Shown in pieces: positions 9,215-17,670 of a stretch of DNA of 64,000 nt. The notes beneath the pieces are model-generated. The model made no database searches, was not told the DNA's origin, and saw only the letters and a list, made by a program, of their open reading frames with translations. The position numbers were made by a program, and so were the translations under genes. Source of the stretch: Pararhizobium mangrovi (GTDB taxonomy: Bacteria > Pseudomonadota > Alphaproteobacteria > Rhizobiales > Rhizobiaceae); contig NZ_VHLH01000022.1 in NCBI RefSeq assembly GCF_006516965.1, positions 1 through 64,000 on the forward strand. Direction: 5' to 3'. Within the stretch, counting starts at the first letter, position 1. Every line of letters begins with the position of its first letter.

Positions 9215-9922
9215 TCAGGCCTCTGATTCGGTCGCGACGAGCTTCCAGTTCGGATCGCGCGAACGCGTGTCGCGGGAAAAGCTCCACACGTCGGTGACCT
9301 CGCCGACATGGTCGGGATCGCCGTCGATGAGGTTGCCCTCCCGGTCGTAGGTCGCGGAGATAAGCTGACTGACGAGACGCAGGGAAAGGATCGCCTCCGA
9401 ACCCTTCATCTCGGCATGGACGATCTTCGCCTTGTCGACGCCGACGAACGACGACTTGACGACCTCGCCCTTCGATTCACGCTCGTTCAAGGCGGTGACG
9501 AAATCGTCGTAGACCTCCTTGGACAGGAGGTTCTTCAGCGTCTTCCGGTCGGCGTCGGCGTAGGCCGATACGATCATTTCGTAGGCCATCTTGGCGCCGT
9601 CGACGAATTGCTGCGGATCGAAGGAGGGATCGGCCGTGATGATCGCGCGAAGACCGTCATTGACCTTCGTGCCCGGTTCGGCATGGGCGTTCGCGGTTTC
9701 GAGGCGCGCGGTGCTCGGGGCATTGTCGCCCTGTGCGGAGCGCGGCAACGCCACGACGTTGCCCGTTTCGGACTCGGCCTCGTTCTTGCCGCCACGACCC
9801 TGATAGGGGTTCATCGGCGGTCGCTCGTTGCCCGTGCGCCGGCCGAGGACCGCGCGCAATTGCAGGAACACGATGACCGCGGCCACGAAGAAGAGGAGCG
9901 TTATCAGATCGAAGGAACCCAT
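9215..9922 (-). CDS. Tim44/TimA family membrane-anchored protein
   Basis: 235-residue protein with one N-terminal membrane segment (about residues 3-24, FDLITLLFFVAAVIVFLQLR), a low-complexity linker, and a C-terminal Tim44-like domain from about residue 95 (FVDGAKMAYEMIVSAYADAD). Bacterial Tim44-domain proteins resemble the mitochondrial import motor subunit; their role in alphaproteobacteria is not well defined. The start at MGSFDL (9922) is preferred over upstream frame extension because the membrane segment begins right there. It heads the leftward run toward mltA and diverges from fxsA. Export factor SecB is encoded close by. Confidence 0.9.
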   Translation of the reverse strand: MGSFDLITLLFFVAAVIVFLQLRAVLGRRTGNERPPMNPYQGRGGKNEAESETGNVVALPRSAQGDNAPSTARLETANAHAEPGTKVNDGLRAIITADPSFDPQQFVDGAKMAYEMIVSAYADADRKTLKNLLSKEVYDDFVTALNERESKGEVVKSSFVGVDKAKIVHAEMKGSEAILSLRLVSQLISATYDREGNLIDGDPDHVGEVTDVWSFSRDTRSRDPNWKLVATESEA

Positions 9923-9953
9923 TGTCACCTGCTGATTGCCATGCGCAGCGTCG

Positions 9954-9980
9954 TTGCCGCCTGCCTGCTTCCGATATAAT
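9954..9980 (+). promoter_or_regulatory. Possible promoter for fxsA
   Basis: A perfect -10 hexamer TATAAT (9975-9980) is preceded by TTGCCG (9954-9959) with a 15-base spacer, which is short. It lies about 100 bases upstream of the fxsA start in the divergent gap. This is a sequence-only call. Confidence 0.3.
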
Positions 9981-10078
9981 CGGCACGGGCTGCTCATTCA
10001 AATCGACTGCCCAAATACCTAGATCATGGGTAACGACGGTCGACCGCCCCCTTACCTCCGGCAGAGACGGACCCACGA

Positions 10079-10612
10079 ATGGCGTTTTCCCTCATCCCCT
10101 TCATGCTGCTCGCCCTTCCGATCGCGGAAATCGCGGTCTTCATCCTCGTCGGGCAGTATATCGGCCTCCTGCCGACCGTCGGGATCATCCTGCTGACGGC
10201 CGTCCTCGGCTCGATCCTGCTTCGCGTGCAGGGTTTCGGCCTTCTCGCACGCATTCGCGAGGAAAGCGAGAAGGGTCGCGTTCCCGGACGCGAACTCGTG
10301 CACGGCGTGATGATCCTCGTCGCCGGCGTCCTTCTTCTGACCCCTGGCTTCATCACCGATACGCTGGGTTTCCTTCTCTTCGTGCCGCCGATCCGCGACG
10401 CGGCCTGGAAGCTGCTTCGCGAGCGGATCGTGATCATGTCGGCCTCCGGCTTTCGTCGCCCGGGCAGGATGGACCCCGATGCGGGAGCGCACGGACGGCC
10501 GGGCGGGCCGAGAGGCCGGCGCGGCGAACCGGTGATCGATCTCGGGAGCGACGAGTTCGAAAGCAAGCCGGATCCGAGCTCGCCCTGGAACAGCCGCGAC
10601 GATCGCGCCTGA
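10079..10612 (+). CDS. fxsA: FxsA family membrane protein
   Basis: 177-residue inner-membrane protein. E. coli FxsA is known for relieving F-plasmid exclusion of phage T7 when overproduced; the native role is unclear. Hydrophobic segments cover residues 3-25 and 28-46 (IGLLPTVGIILLTAVLGSIL) and a third around 75-102 (MILVAGVLLLTPGFITDTLG), the most conserved part of the family. The C-terminal 55 residues are a Gly/Arg/Pro-rich cytoplasmic tail. It is followed by secB after 93 bases. Confidence 0.92.
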   Translation: MAFSLIPFMLLALPIAEIAVFILVGQYIGLLPTVGIILLTAVLGSILLRVQGFGLLARIREESEKGRVPGRELVHGVMILVAGVLLLTPGFITDTLGFLLFVPPIRDAAWKLLRERIVIMSASGFRRPGRMDPDAGAHGRPGGPRGRRGEPVIDLGSDEFESKPDPSSPWNSRDDRA

Positions 10613-10705
10613 GGCTGCCGCTTGCGGGGTTACGGGCGAAGTGTTAGGCGGACGCGACTTTCGGGTGGCGTTCGAAGCGCCGGCCCTGCGAACGCGAGGT
10701 AGAAG

Positions 10706-11215
10706 ATGTCCGATCCGATCAACACCCCGAACGGGGGAGCCAAACCCGCCGAGAACGGCGCCGCGCAGGACGCCGCGTTCAGCGTCCTGACGCAGTACAT
10801 CAAGGATCTCTCCTTCGAAAATCCGGGTGCACCGCAGTCGCTCGGCAATCGCGAGCGGGCGCCGGACATCAACATCAACGTCAACGTCAATGCGAACCCG
10901 CTTTCGGAAACGGATTTCGATGTCGTGCTATCGCTCGACGCGGAAGCGCGCGACGGCGACAAGGTCGTCTTCAAGGCGGAACTCGTCTATGGGGGCGTCT
11001 TCCGGATCTCCGGATTTCCGCAGGAGCACATGCTGCCGCTTCTCTTCATCGAATGCCCGCGCATGCTCTTCCCGTTCGCCCGCCAGGTCGTGGCCGACGC
11101 GACGCGCAACGGCGGTTTCCCACCGCTGATGATCGACCCGATCGATTTTGCGCAGATGTTCCAGCAGCGCATGGCGCAGCAGGCCGAGAGCGAGGAGACG
11201 CCGACCACGGCCTGA
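10706..11215 (+). CDS. secB: Protein-export chaperone SecB
   Basis: Tetrameric cytosolic chaperone that keeps preproteins unfolded and hands them to SecA. The 169-residue protein has [13 protein letters not shown] near residue 31, the beta-sheet core [13 protein letters not shown], and the C-terminal [20 protein letters not shown] stretch followed by [16 protein letters not shown] short acidic tail ends the protein. An intrinsic terminator follows 31 bases after the stop. Confidence 0.97.
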   Translation: MSDPINTPNGGAKPAENGAAQDAAFSVLTQYIKDLSFENPGAPQSLGNRERAPDININVNVNANPLSETDFDVVLSLDAEARDGDKVVFKAELVYGGVFRISGFPQEHMLPLLFIECPRMLFPFARQVVADATRNGGFPPLMIDPIDFAQMFQQRMAQQAESEETPTTA

Positions 11216-11246
11216 GCCGACCGGTCGATATCGCCTTCCGATCCAG

Positions 11247-11273
11247 AACCCGGCCGACGCGGCCGGGTTTTTT
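11247..11273 (+). terminator. Intrinsic terminator after secB
   Basis: A 9-bp perfect stem AACCCGGCC / GGCCGGGTT with a 5-base loop is followed by a run of six T. It separates secB from the convergent dnaQ, whose stop codon begins at 11277. Confidence 0.9.
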
Positions 11274-11276
11274 CGT

Positions 11277-11975
11277 TCAGCGGCTATAGCGCGCCCATAT
11301 CGCGTTTTCGCCGAGCCGCGTGACGAGTGCTGCGTGGGCAAGTCGTTCCGCCTCGGTGATGCGCGGTGCGAGCGCCTGCGGCCGCCCGATCTCGGCGGCA
11401 CCCGCCGTGCCATTTTCGGCAGCACCATCGAAATCGGCCGCATGGACCAGACCGAGCGCGGCCTGCCGGCCGCCATTCATCTCGATGAAGACCTCGGCCA
11501 GAAGCTCTGCGTCGAGGAGTGCACCGTGCTTGGTGCGATGGGCGTTGTCGATGCCGTAGCGTCGGCACAGCGCATCGAGCGAGTTCGGGCCCATCGGATG
11601 GCGCCGCCGCGCCAGCGCCAGTGAATCGACGACGATCTCCGGCAGGATTGCCGGCAACGCCAGGCGGGCGAGCTCCGCGTTCAGGAAGCCGATGTCGAAA
11701 CTGGCGTTGTGCGCGACGAGATGGGCACCCTCGATGAAAGCGGTCAAATCCTCGACGATCGCCGCGAAATCGGGCTGGTCGAGCAGGAACTCGTCGGTGA
11801 TGCCATGGATCGCGAGCGCTTCGGGATGCACCTTGCGCTCGCCGGGGCGAATGTAGACGTGGAAGCTACGTCCGGTCGGAAAATGGTTGTCGAGCTCGAT
11901 CCCGCCGAACTCGATGATCCGGTCGGCCTCGTTGTCGAGCCCTGTCGTTTCCGTATCGAAGATGATGTGCCGCAT
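11277..11975 (-). CDS. dnaQ: DNA polymerase III epsilon subunit (3'-5' exonuclease)
   Basis: Proofreading subunit of the replicative polymerase. The 232-residue protein has the three exonuclease motifs: Exo I DTETTG (Asp7, Glu9), Exo II HNASFDIGF, and Exo III with HGALLDAELLAEVF. The C-terminal part, which binds the alpha subunit, is variable. It is the last gene of the leftward maf-aroE-coaE-dnaQ run that begins at the probable replication origin. Confidence 0.97.
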   Translation of the reverse strand: MRHIIFDTETTGLDNEADRIIEFGGIELDNHFPTGRSFHVYIRPGERKVHPEALAIHGITDEFLLDQPDFAAIVEDLTAFIEGAHLVAHNASFDIGFLNAELARLALPAILPEIVVDSLALARRRHPMGPNSLDALCRRYGIDNAHRTKHGALLDAELLAEVFIEMNGGRQAALGLVHAADFDGAAENGTAGAAEIGRPQALAPRITEAERLAHAALVTRLGENAIWARYSR

Positions 11976-11997
11976 GGCAGGCCGATCGTCCGTCTGG

Positions 11998-12573
11998 TCA
12001 GAGCGCTTTCAGGATTTCCTGCACCCTGGCCCGCGCGGCTTCAAGACCGTGATCGGTTTGCACAACGAAATCTGCACGCGCTCGCTTTTCCGCGTCCGGT
12101 ATCTGCTTTCCGAGGATCGCCTCGAACTTCGCCTCGCCCATGCCGGGGCGGGCGAGCACGCGCGCGCGCTGCAGCGCCGGAGCGCAGCTCGTCACCACGA
12201 TCCGGTCGAAATCGGCGGCGCGTCCGGCTTCGAAGAGAAGCGGAATGTCGACGAGGACGACCGGCACGCCCGCGACCCTGTGCCGTTCGATGAATTCCTT
12301 CTCCGCCTTTTCGACGAGCGGATGGACGATCGCCTCGAGACGGCGCATCGCGGCGGGATCGTCGACGACCATTGCCGAAAGGCGCGTACGGTCGACGACG
12401 CCGTCCTTCACGGTGCCCGGAAAGGCATTGCCGACCGGTTCCGCCGCCGCACCGGCATAAAGGGCATGGACGATCGCGTCGGCGCCGATCGTCGGCACAC
12501 CGGCCTCCTCGAACAGCCTCGCCGTCGTCGTCTTGCCCGTTCCGATCGAGCCGGTCAGGCCGAGCACGATCAT
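11998..12573 (-). CDS. coaE: Dephospho-CoA kinase
   Basis: Last step of coenzyme A synthesis, phosphorylating the 3' hydroxyl of dephospho-CoA. The 191-residue protein begins [17 protein letters not shown] with the P-loop at residues 8-15 and contains the lid-region RRLEAIVHPLV. The frame extends far upstream, but 12573 is the correct start: it gives the family N-terminus and its ATG overlaps the aroE stop as ATGA. Confidence 0.96.
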   Translation of the reverse strand: MIVLGLTGSIGTGKTTTARLFEEAGVPTIGADAIVHALYAGAAAEPVGNAFPGTVKDGVVDRTRLSAMVVDDPAAMRRLEAIVHPLVEKAEKEFIERHRVAGVPVVLVDIPLLFEAGRAADFDRIVVTSCAPALQRARVLARPGMGEAKFEAILGKQIPDAEKRARADFVVQTDHGLEAARARVQEILKAL

Positions 12574-13424
12574 GCTTGCCCGCCGATGTCGGAAAGGACC
12601 GTCTCGCGCAACTCGGGCGTGACTTCCGGACGGCGGCCGAACCATTTCTCGAAGGCCGGAACCGCTTGATGGAGCAGCATGCCGAGCCCGTCGACGGTGA
12701 CGAGCCCGGCACGTTTCGCCATGGCGAGGATTGGTGTTTCGAGCGGCGTATAGACGATGTCCGTGACGATCGCGTCCAGGGCGAGCGTCGCGAAATCGAG
12801 CGACGGTACCGGCGAGCCGCCAAGGCCGAGCGAACTGGCGTTCACGAAAAGCGCTGCTTCGTGCATGCTCGAACCGAGCTCGCTCAACGCAAACGGCGTG
12901 ACGTGCGCGGCGCCGAAGCGTTCGGCAAGGGCTTCGGCGCGCGCGACCGTGCGGTTGACGAGGCGAATGTCGCGGTATCCACGGTCGAGAAGGCCGCGAA
13001 GGACTGCCCGGGCAGCACCGCCTGCACCGAGCACGACCGCCGGTCGTTCGGGCCGGCACCAGTCCGCCCGGCGCTTATCGAGATTGGCGAGGAAGCCGTG
13101 CACGTCCGTATTCGTCGCATGCAGGCGGCCGTTACGACGCCAGATCGTGTTCGCCGCGCCGAGCGCCCGCACGAGATCGTCCGGCTCGTCGACGAGGGCC
13201 GCGACCGCTTCCTTGTGCGGGATGGTGACGTTTCCGCCCAGCCATTGAGAGCCAGGATTTCGCAGCGTCTCGATGAACGCCGCCAGATCCGGCTCCGGCA
13301 TATCGATGGGCTCGTACCCACCGTCGATGGCGTAGGTATGCAGCCAATGCCGGTGAATCGTCGGCGAGCGCGAATGGGCGATCGGATGACCGAGGACGAA
13401 CGCCTTGCGTGGCCGTTCATCCAT
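12570..13424 (-). CDS. aroE: Shikimate dehydrogenase (NADP+)
   Basis: Reduces 3-dehydroshikimate to shikimate in aromatic amino acid synthesis. The 284-residue protein has the substrate site HSRSPTIH, the catalytic lysine in VTIPHKEA, the NTDVHGF motif and the NADP-binding [12 protein letters not shown]. The start at MDERPRK overlaps the end of maf by 8 bases. Four-base coupling to coaE follows. Shikimate made here ultimately feeds tyrC, encoded at 57131. Confidence 0.96.
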   Translation of the reverse strand: MDERPRKAFVLGHPIAHSRSPTIHRHWLHTYAIDGGYEPIDMPEPDLAAFIETLRNPGSQWLGGNVTIPHKEAVAALVDEPDDLVRALGAANTIWRRNGRLHATNTDVHGFLANLDKRRADWCRPERPAVVLGAGGAARAVLRGLLDRGYRDIRLVNRTVARAEALAERFGAAHVTPFALSELGSSMHEAALFVNASSLGLGGSPVPSLDFATLALDAIVTDIVYTPLETPILAMAKRAGLVTVDGLGMLLHQAVPAFEKWFGRRPEVTPELRETVLSDIGGQA

Positions 13425-14016
13425 CGATCGCACCCATGTCGCGTAGCTTTGCAAGGAGCGGCAGCATCGGCAGGCCGACGATCGCGAAATAATCGCCTTC
13501 CACGCGCTCGAAGAGCTGGATGCCACGTCCCTCGTACTGGTAGGCGCCGACGCTTTGCAGCGCGACCTCGCCCGTCGCAGACAGATACCGGCCGATGAAG
13601 CCCGGATCGAGCACGCGCATGCGCATCGTCGCGACCTGCGAATGGCGCCATTCCACCGCCCCGCCCCGGGCAATCACGAGGGCACTGTTCAGCGCGTGGG
13701 AACGCCCGGAAAGGGCGAGCAGATGCGCACGTGCGGCTTCCATGTCGGCGGGCTTGTGGAAGATCTCGTCACCGAGGGAAAGCGTCTGGTCCGCACCGAT
13801 GACGATCGCATCGGGCCGGCGCTGCGAGACGTCGACGGCTTTCGCCTCGGCAAGCACGGACGCAACGTCTTCCGGGCCGAGCCCCGTATCGGCAAGCGGT
13901 GCTTCCACGGCCCGTTCGTCGATTTGCGCCCCGATCGCCTCGAAATCGACACCGGCATTTTCGAGAAGGGAGCGCCTGAACGGGCTTTGTGAAGCGAGGA
14001 TGATCGGCGAAGCCAT
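13417..14016 (-). CDS. Maf-like nucleoside triphosphate pyrophosphatase
   Basis: Predicted pyrophosphatase acting on non-canonical or modified nucleotides. The 199-residue protein starts [20 protein letters not shown], the family phosphate-binding motif, and has VIGADQTL with the catalytic Asp. It is the first gene left of the probable origin; its start codon borders the origin gap. In many rhizobia a pyruvate phosphate dikinase regulator gene lies between maf and the origin; it is absent here. Confidence 0.94.
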   Translation of the reverse strand: MASPIILASQSPFRRSLLENAGVDFEAIGAQIDERAVEAPLADTGLGPEDVASVLAEAKAVDVSQRRPDAIVIGADQTLSLGDEIFHKPADMEAARAHLLALSGRSHALNSALVIARGGAVEWRHSQVATMRMRVLDPGFIGRYLSATGEVALQSVGAYQYEGRGIQLFERVEGDYFAIVGLPMLPLLAKLRDMGAIDG

Positions 14017-14565
14017 CGGTGGTTCTCTTTCGGTCGGGCAGGCGCGCCTGCGGGCGGAAGGACCATGGCGCGCGCAATTCGCGTAATCAAGCGGACCGGC
14101 CCTCGAGAATCAGGCGTGAGTCACATGCGCCTTGCGAGCGAAAGGGACAATCGAACTCGTTCCCCCGGATTCGCTTAGCCCTGTTGAAAGCGCGGTAGGG
14201 TTGGGCATGAAGAAGGCGGCTCCCGATCGAGCCTGTGGCAAACCCAGAAATGCTCCACAACCAGGGCCGAGCGGAACCGGTTTTCCCGCCGGATCGAACA
14301 CCGGGGACATCCTGCGCACGATCCAAGCCGTTTCCACCGATGTCCACAGAAAGTTCACACCTCGTCTTCCAATAAAATATTGAAATCGCTTAGCCTATTT
14401 TGTTTTCCGCATGTTCGTCGCTCGACGGCTTCCGGTTCGATCCGATGCAGAGCACTTTGACCTATCGGGGGAAAAGAGGTGGAGCGCGTTTAATCCTTGA
14501 AAGCCACCGACTCATAGAAATAGAAGCCTTTTCAAAGGAATTGTTTGATTGAAGGGGAGAAAGGC
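14017..14565. other. oriC: Probable chromosomal replication origin (oriC)
   Basis: This 549-base gene-free gap lies between maf and hemE, where the origin lies in Caulobacter and is predicted in rhizobia. Flanking genes diverge from it. It holds three 7-of-9 matches to the DnaA box TTATCCACA: TGTGGCAAA (14234-14242, reverse), TGCTCCACA (14251-14259) and ATGTCCACA (14340-14348). An AT-rich stretch follows at 14369-14408, which stands out in this GC-rich window. Four GANTC sites (14107, 14118, 14168, 14509) could be CcrM methylation targets. The gap also has to hold the hemE promoter. Confidence 0.75.
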
Positions 14566-15603
14566 TTGGCCTCGAACCGTTCGGTGCTCCGCGTGCTTGC
14601 CGGGGAAACCGTTTCGCCGCCTCCGATCTGGCTCATGCGCCAGGCCGGTCGCTATCTTCCCGAATACCGGGCGACACGGGAGAAGGCGGGCGGCTTTCTC
14701 GATCTCTGCTATACGCCGGAACTTGCCGTCGAAGTGACGATGCAACCGATCCGCCGGTTCGGCTTCGATGCGGCGATCCTCTTTTCCGATATCCTCGTCA
14801 TGGCCGACGCACTCGATCGCGGCGTTCACTTCGTGCAGGGCGAAGGCCCGCGCATGACGCCGCTTGCGCCGGCGGAGATCGATCGCCTCGACCCATCCCG
14901 GGTATCGAACCACGTCGCGCCGGTTCTGGAGGCGATCGGTCGCCTTCGCGAAACACTCGACGACGAACGAACGCTTCTCGGCTTTTGCGGAGCGCCGTGG
15001 ACGGTCGCGACCTACATGATCGCCGGCCGCGGAACGCCCGAACAGGCGCCTGCCCGCCTCTTCGCCTATCGCCACCCCGAAGCTTTCGAAACGCTGCTCG
15101 ATCTGCTCGCCGACGCTTCCGGCGACTATCTCGCGGCACAGATCGAAGCGGGCGCGGACGCTGTCCAGATCTTCGATTCTTGGGCGGGCGTCCTCGGCGA
15201 GGCGGAATTCGAGGCCTATGCCGTCCGGCCGGTCAAAAGGATGATCGACCGGGTTCGTGCCCGCGTGCCGGACGCGAAGATCATCGCGTTCGCCAAGGGA
15301 GCCGGCGTCTTCCTCGAGACCTATCGCCAGAAGACCGGCGCCGACGCCGTCAGCCTCGACTGGACGGTACCGCTCGACATGGCCGCGAAGCTCCAGCGCG
15401 ACGGCGCGGTTCAGGGCAACCTCGATCCGATGCGCGTCGTTTCAGGCGGCCGCGCGCTCGACGAAGGGGTGGACGCGATCCTATCGGCACTCGGCGACGG
15501 GCCGTTGATTTTCAATCTCGGGCATGGGATCACGCCGGAGGCCGATCCCGCCCATGTCGCTCGCCTCGTCGCCCGCGTACGCGGCGAGGATGCCGGCCGA
15601 TGA
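14566..15603 (+). CDS. hemE: Uroporphyrinogen decarboxylase
   Basis: Decarboxylates uroporphyrinogen III to coproporphyrinogen III in haem synthesis. The 345-residue protein has [18 protein letters not shown] near the N-terminus, with the conserved substrate-binding Arg residues, and [13 protein letters not shown] in the middle. A TTG start at 14566 is chosen: GGGGAG at 14554-14559 is a well-placed ribosome site and the resulting N-terminus matches homologues in length. An upstream TTG at 14545 is possible. It is the first gene right of oriC and is coupled to hemJ. Confidence 0.95.
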   Translation: MASNRSVLRVLAGETVSPPPIWLMRQAGRYLPEYRATREKAGGFLDLCYTPELAVEVTMQPIRRFGFDAAILFSDILVMADALDRGVHFVQGEGPRMTPLAPAEIDRLDPSRVSNHVAPVLEAIGRLRETLDDERTLLGFCGAPWTVATYMIAGRGTPEQAPARLFAYRHPEAFETLLDLLADASGDYLAAQIEAGADAVQIFDSWAGVLGEAEFEAYAVRPVKRMIDRVRARVPDAKIIAFAKGAGVFLETYRQKTGADAVSLDWTVPLDMAAKLQRDGAVQGNLDPMRVVSGGRALDEGVDAILSALGDGPLIFNLGHGITPEADPAHVARLVARVRGEDAGR

Positions 15604-16166
15604 CCGGACGGGCGTGTGGGAGCGAGCGATTGAACGCGAAGGCCGGCCGAAAAAGCGGCACCCAGCGTGCCATTCAGGTTGCAAGCACGATCGCCGTGCT
15701 CGCCCTCATCTCGGCGGTAGTCGCCTTTGCGAACCCGGCGCGGGTCTATCTCTGGGTGAAGGCGGCGCATGTCGTTTCTATCATCGCGTGGATGGCCGGC
15801 ATGCTCTACCTGCCGCGGCTTTTCGTCTATCACAGCGACGTCGAACCGGGCTCGCCGCAGTCGGAAACCTTCAAGGTCATGGAACGCCGGCTCCTGAAGG
15901 CGATCCTGACGCCGGCAATGATCGCGACCTGGGTCCTCGGCCTGTGGCTGATCCATATCCTCTACCCGATCCCGGGCGCCTGGATCTGGGTCAAGGTCGC
16001 CTGCGTGATCGCGCTTACCGGCCTCCACGGCTATTTCGCCGGTGCCGTACGCCGTTTTGCGAGGGACGAGAACACGAGGCCGGCACGTCATTGGCGCATC
16101 ATGAACGAGGTACCGACCCTCCTGATGATCGTCATCGTCGTGATGGTCGTCGTCAAACCATTCTGA
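15600..16166 (+). CDS. hemJ: Protoporphyrinogen IX oxidase HemJ
   Basis: Membrane protein of the HemJ (UPF0093) family that oxidises protoporphyrinogen IX to protoporphyrin IX. The 188-residue protein has an N-terminal hydrophobic segment, then [25 protein letters not shown] with the family histidine and the LYLPR motif, and four predicted membrane segments in all. The C-terminus has the conserved [12 protein letters not shown]. The start overlaps the hemE stop as ATGA, linking two haem steps. A weak 7-bp stem follows the stop at 16166-16199. Confidence 0.94.
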   Translation: MTGRACGSERLNAKAGRKSGTQRAIQVASTIAVLALISAVVAFANPARVYLWVKAAHVVSIIAWMAGMLYLPRLFVYHSDVEPGSPQSETFKVMERRLLKAILTPAMIATWVLGLWLIHILYPIPGAWIWVKVACVIALTGLHGYFAGAVRRFARDENTRPARHWRIMNEVPTLLMIVIVVMVVVKPF

Positions 16167-16351
16167 GGGGTCCGGGTGTATTCGGTACGTTCGACCCCTT
16201 GCGAGGTTGCATCGGACGCGCTATTTGAATGGCTCTTCCTTCGCTTTTTAGACGTGCGTCAGGCGTAGCTCCCCGGTTTTCCAAGCAGGGCTGCTCTCAT
16301 CCCGAATACGCGGCCGTCTCCTTCCCCCTTTTATCGACGTGTGGTCCCTGA

Positions 16352-17617
16352 ATGCAGGAAATGAAGCTTCAAGAGCTCAAGAACAAGACACCGACCGATC
16401 TTCTCGCTTTCGCCGAATCGCTGGAGGTCGAAAACGCCAGCGTCATGCGCAAGCAGGAGTTGATGTTCGCCATCCTGAAACGGCTCGCGCACCAGGAGGT
16501 CGAGATCATCGGCGAGGGCGTGGTCGAAGTGCTGCTGGACGGTTTCGGCTTCCTGCGCTCGGCGAACGCGAACTATCTGCCGGGACCCGACGACATCTAC
16601 ATATCGCCCTCGCAGATCCGGCGCTTCTCGCTGAAGACCGGCGACACGGTCGAAGGACCGATTCGCGGACCGAAGGAAGGCGAGCGCTATTTCGCGCTGC
16701 TGAAGGTCTCGACGATCAATTTCGAGGATCCGGACAATATCCGGCACAAGGTCCATTTCGACAATCTGACGCCGCTCTATCCGGACGAGCGCTTCCGCAT
16801 GGAATTGGAAGTGCCGACCTCCAAGGACCAGTCGGCCCGGGTGATCGACCTCGTCGCGCCGCTCGGAAAGGGCCAGCGCGGCCTGATCGTCGCGCCGCCG
16901 CGCACCGGCAAGACGGTGCTTCTGCAAAACATCGCGCATTCGATCACCGCCAACCATCCCGAATGCTACGTGATCGTGCTTCTGATCGACGAGCGTCCCG
17001 AGGAAGTCACCGACATGCAACGTTCGGTGAAAGGCGAGGTCGTCTCCTCCACCTTCGATGAACCGGCTTCGCGCCACGTCCAGGTTACGGAGATGGTGCT
17101 CGAAAAGGCCAAGCGTCTCGTCGAACACGGGCGTGACGTCGTCATTCTGCTCGATTCGATCACGCGTCTCGGCCGTGCCTACAACACGGTCGTGCCGTCT
17201 TCCGGCAAGGTGCTGACCGGCGGCGTCGACGCCAACGCGCTGCAGCGCCCGAAGCGCTTTTTCGGTGCGGCGCGCAACATCGAGGAAGGCGGATCGCTGA
17301 CGATCATCGCGACGGCGCTCATCGATACCGGCAGCCGCATGGACGAGGTCATCTTCGAGGAGTTCAAGGGTACCGGCAACTCCGAGATCGTGCTCGACCG
17401 CAAGGTGGCGGACAAGCGCATCTTCCCTGCCATGGACATCCTCAAGTCCGGTACCCGCAAGGAGGATCTTCTGGTTCCGCGCCAGGAACTGCAGAAGATC
17501 TTCGTGCTGCGCCGCATTCTCGCACCGATGGGAACGACGGACGCCATCGAGTTCCTCATCGACAAGCTCAAGCAGACGAAGAGCAACGGCGATTTCTTCG
17601 AATCGATGAATACCTGA
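16352..17617 (+). CDS. rho: Transcription termination factor Rho
   Basis: Hexameric RNA helicase that ends transcription. The 421-residue protein has the N-terminal Rho helix-bundle ([20 protein letters not shown]), the RNA-binding cold-shock-like domain with DGFGFLRS, Walker A PPRTGKTV near residues 181-188, Walker B VVILLDS, and the ring-interface segments GALIDTGSR-like and VLDRKVAD. It follows hemJ after 185 bases and is convergent with the DUF255 gene. It has the usual length. Confidence 0.98.
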   Translation: MQEMKLQELKNKTPTDLLAFAESLEVENASVMRKQELMFAILKRLAHQEVEIIGEGVVEVLLDGFGFLRSANANYLPGPDDIYISPSQIRRFSLKTGDTVEGPIRGPKEGERYFALLKVSTINFEDPDNIRHKVHFDNLTPLYPDERFRMELEVPTSKDQSARVIDLVAPLGKGQRGLIVAPPRTGKTVLLQNIAHSITANHPECYVIVLLIDERPEEVTDMQRSVKGEVVSSTFDEPASRHVQVTEMVLEKAKRLVEHGRDVVILLDSITRLGRAYNTVVPSSGKVLTGGVDANALQRPKRFFGAARNIEEGGSLTIIATALIDTGSRMDEVIFEEFKGTGNSEIVLDRKVADKRIFPAMDILKSGTRKEDLLVPRQELQKIFVLRRILAPMGTTDAIEFLIDKLKQTKSNGDFFESMNT

Positions 17618-17627
17618 CGGTCGCCCT

Positions 17628-17660
17628 CGAGAGGCGGAGCGCACCGACGTCCGCCTCTCG
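17628..17660. terminator. Inverted repeat between rho and the DUF255 gene
   Basis: An 11-bp perfect stem CGAGAGGCGGA / TCCGCCTCTCG with an 11-base loop lies between two convergent genes. Neither side has a T-run, so it may act as a Rho-dependent or bidirectional stop, or as an RNA 3'-end stabiliser. Confidence 0.5.
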
Positions 17661-17670
17661 ATACGGGTAG

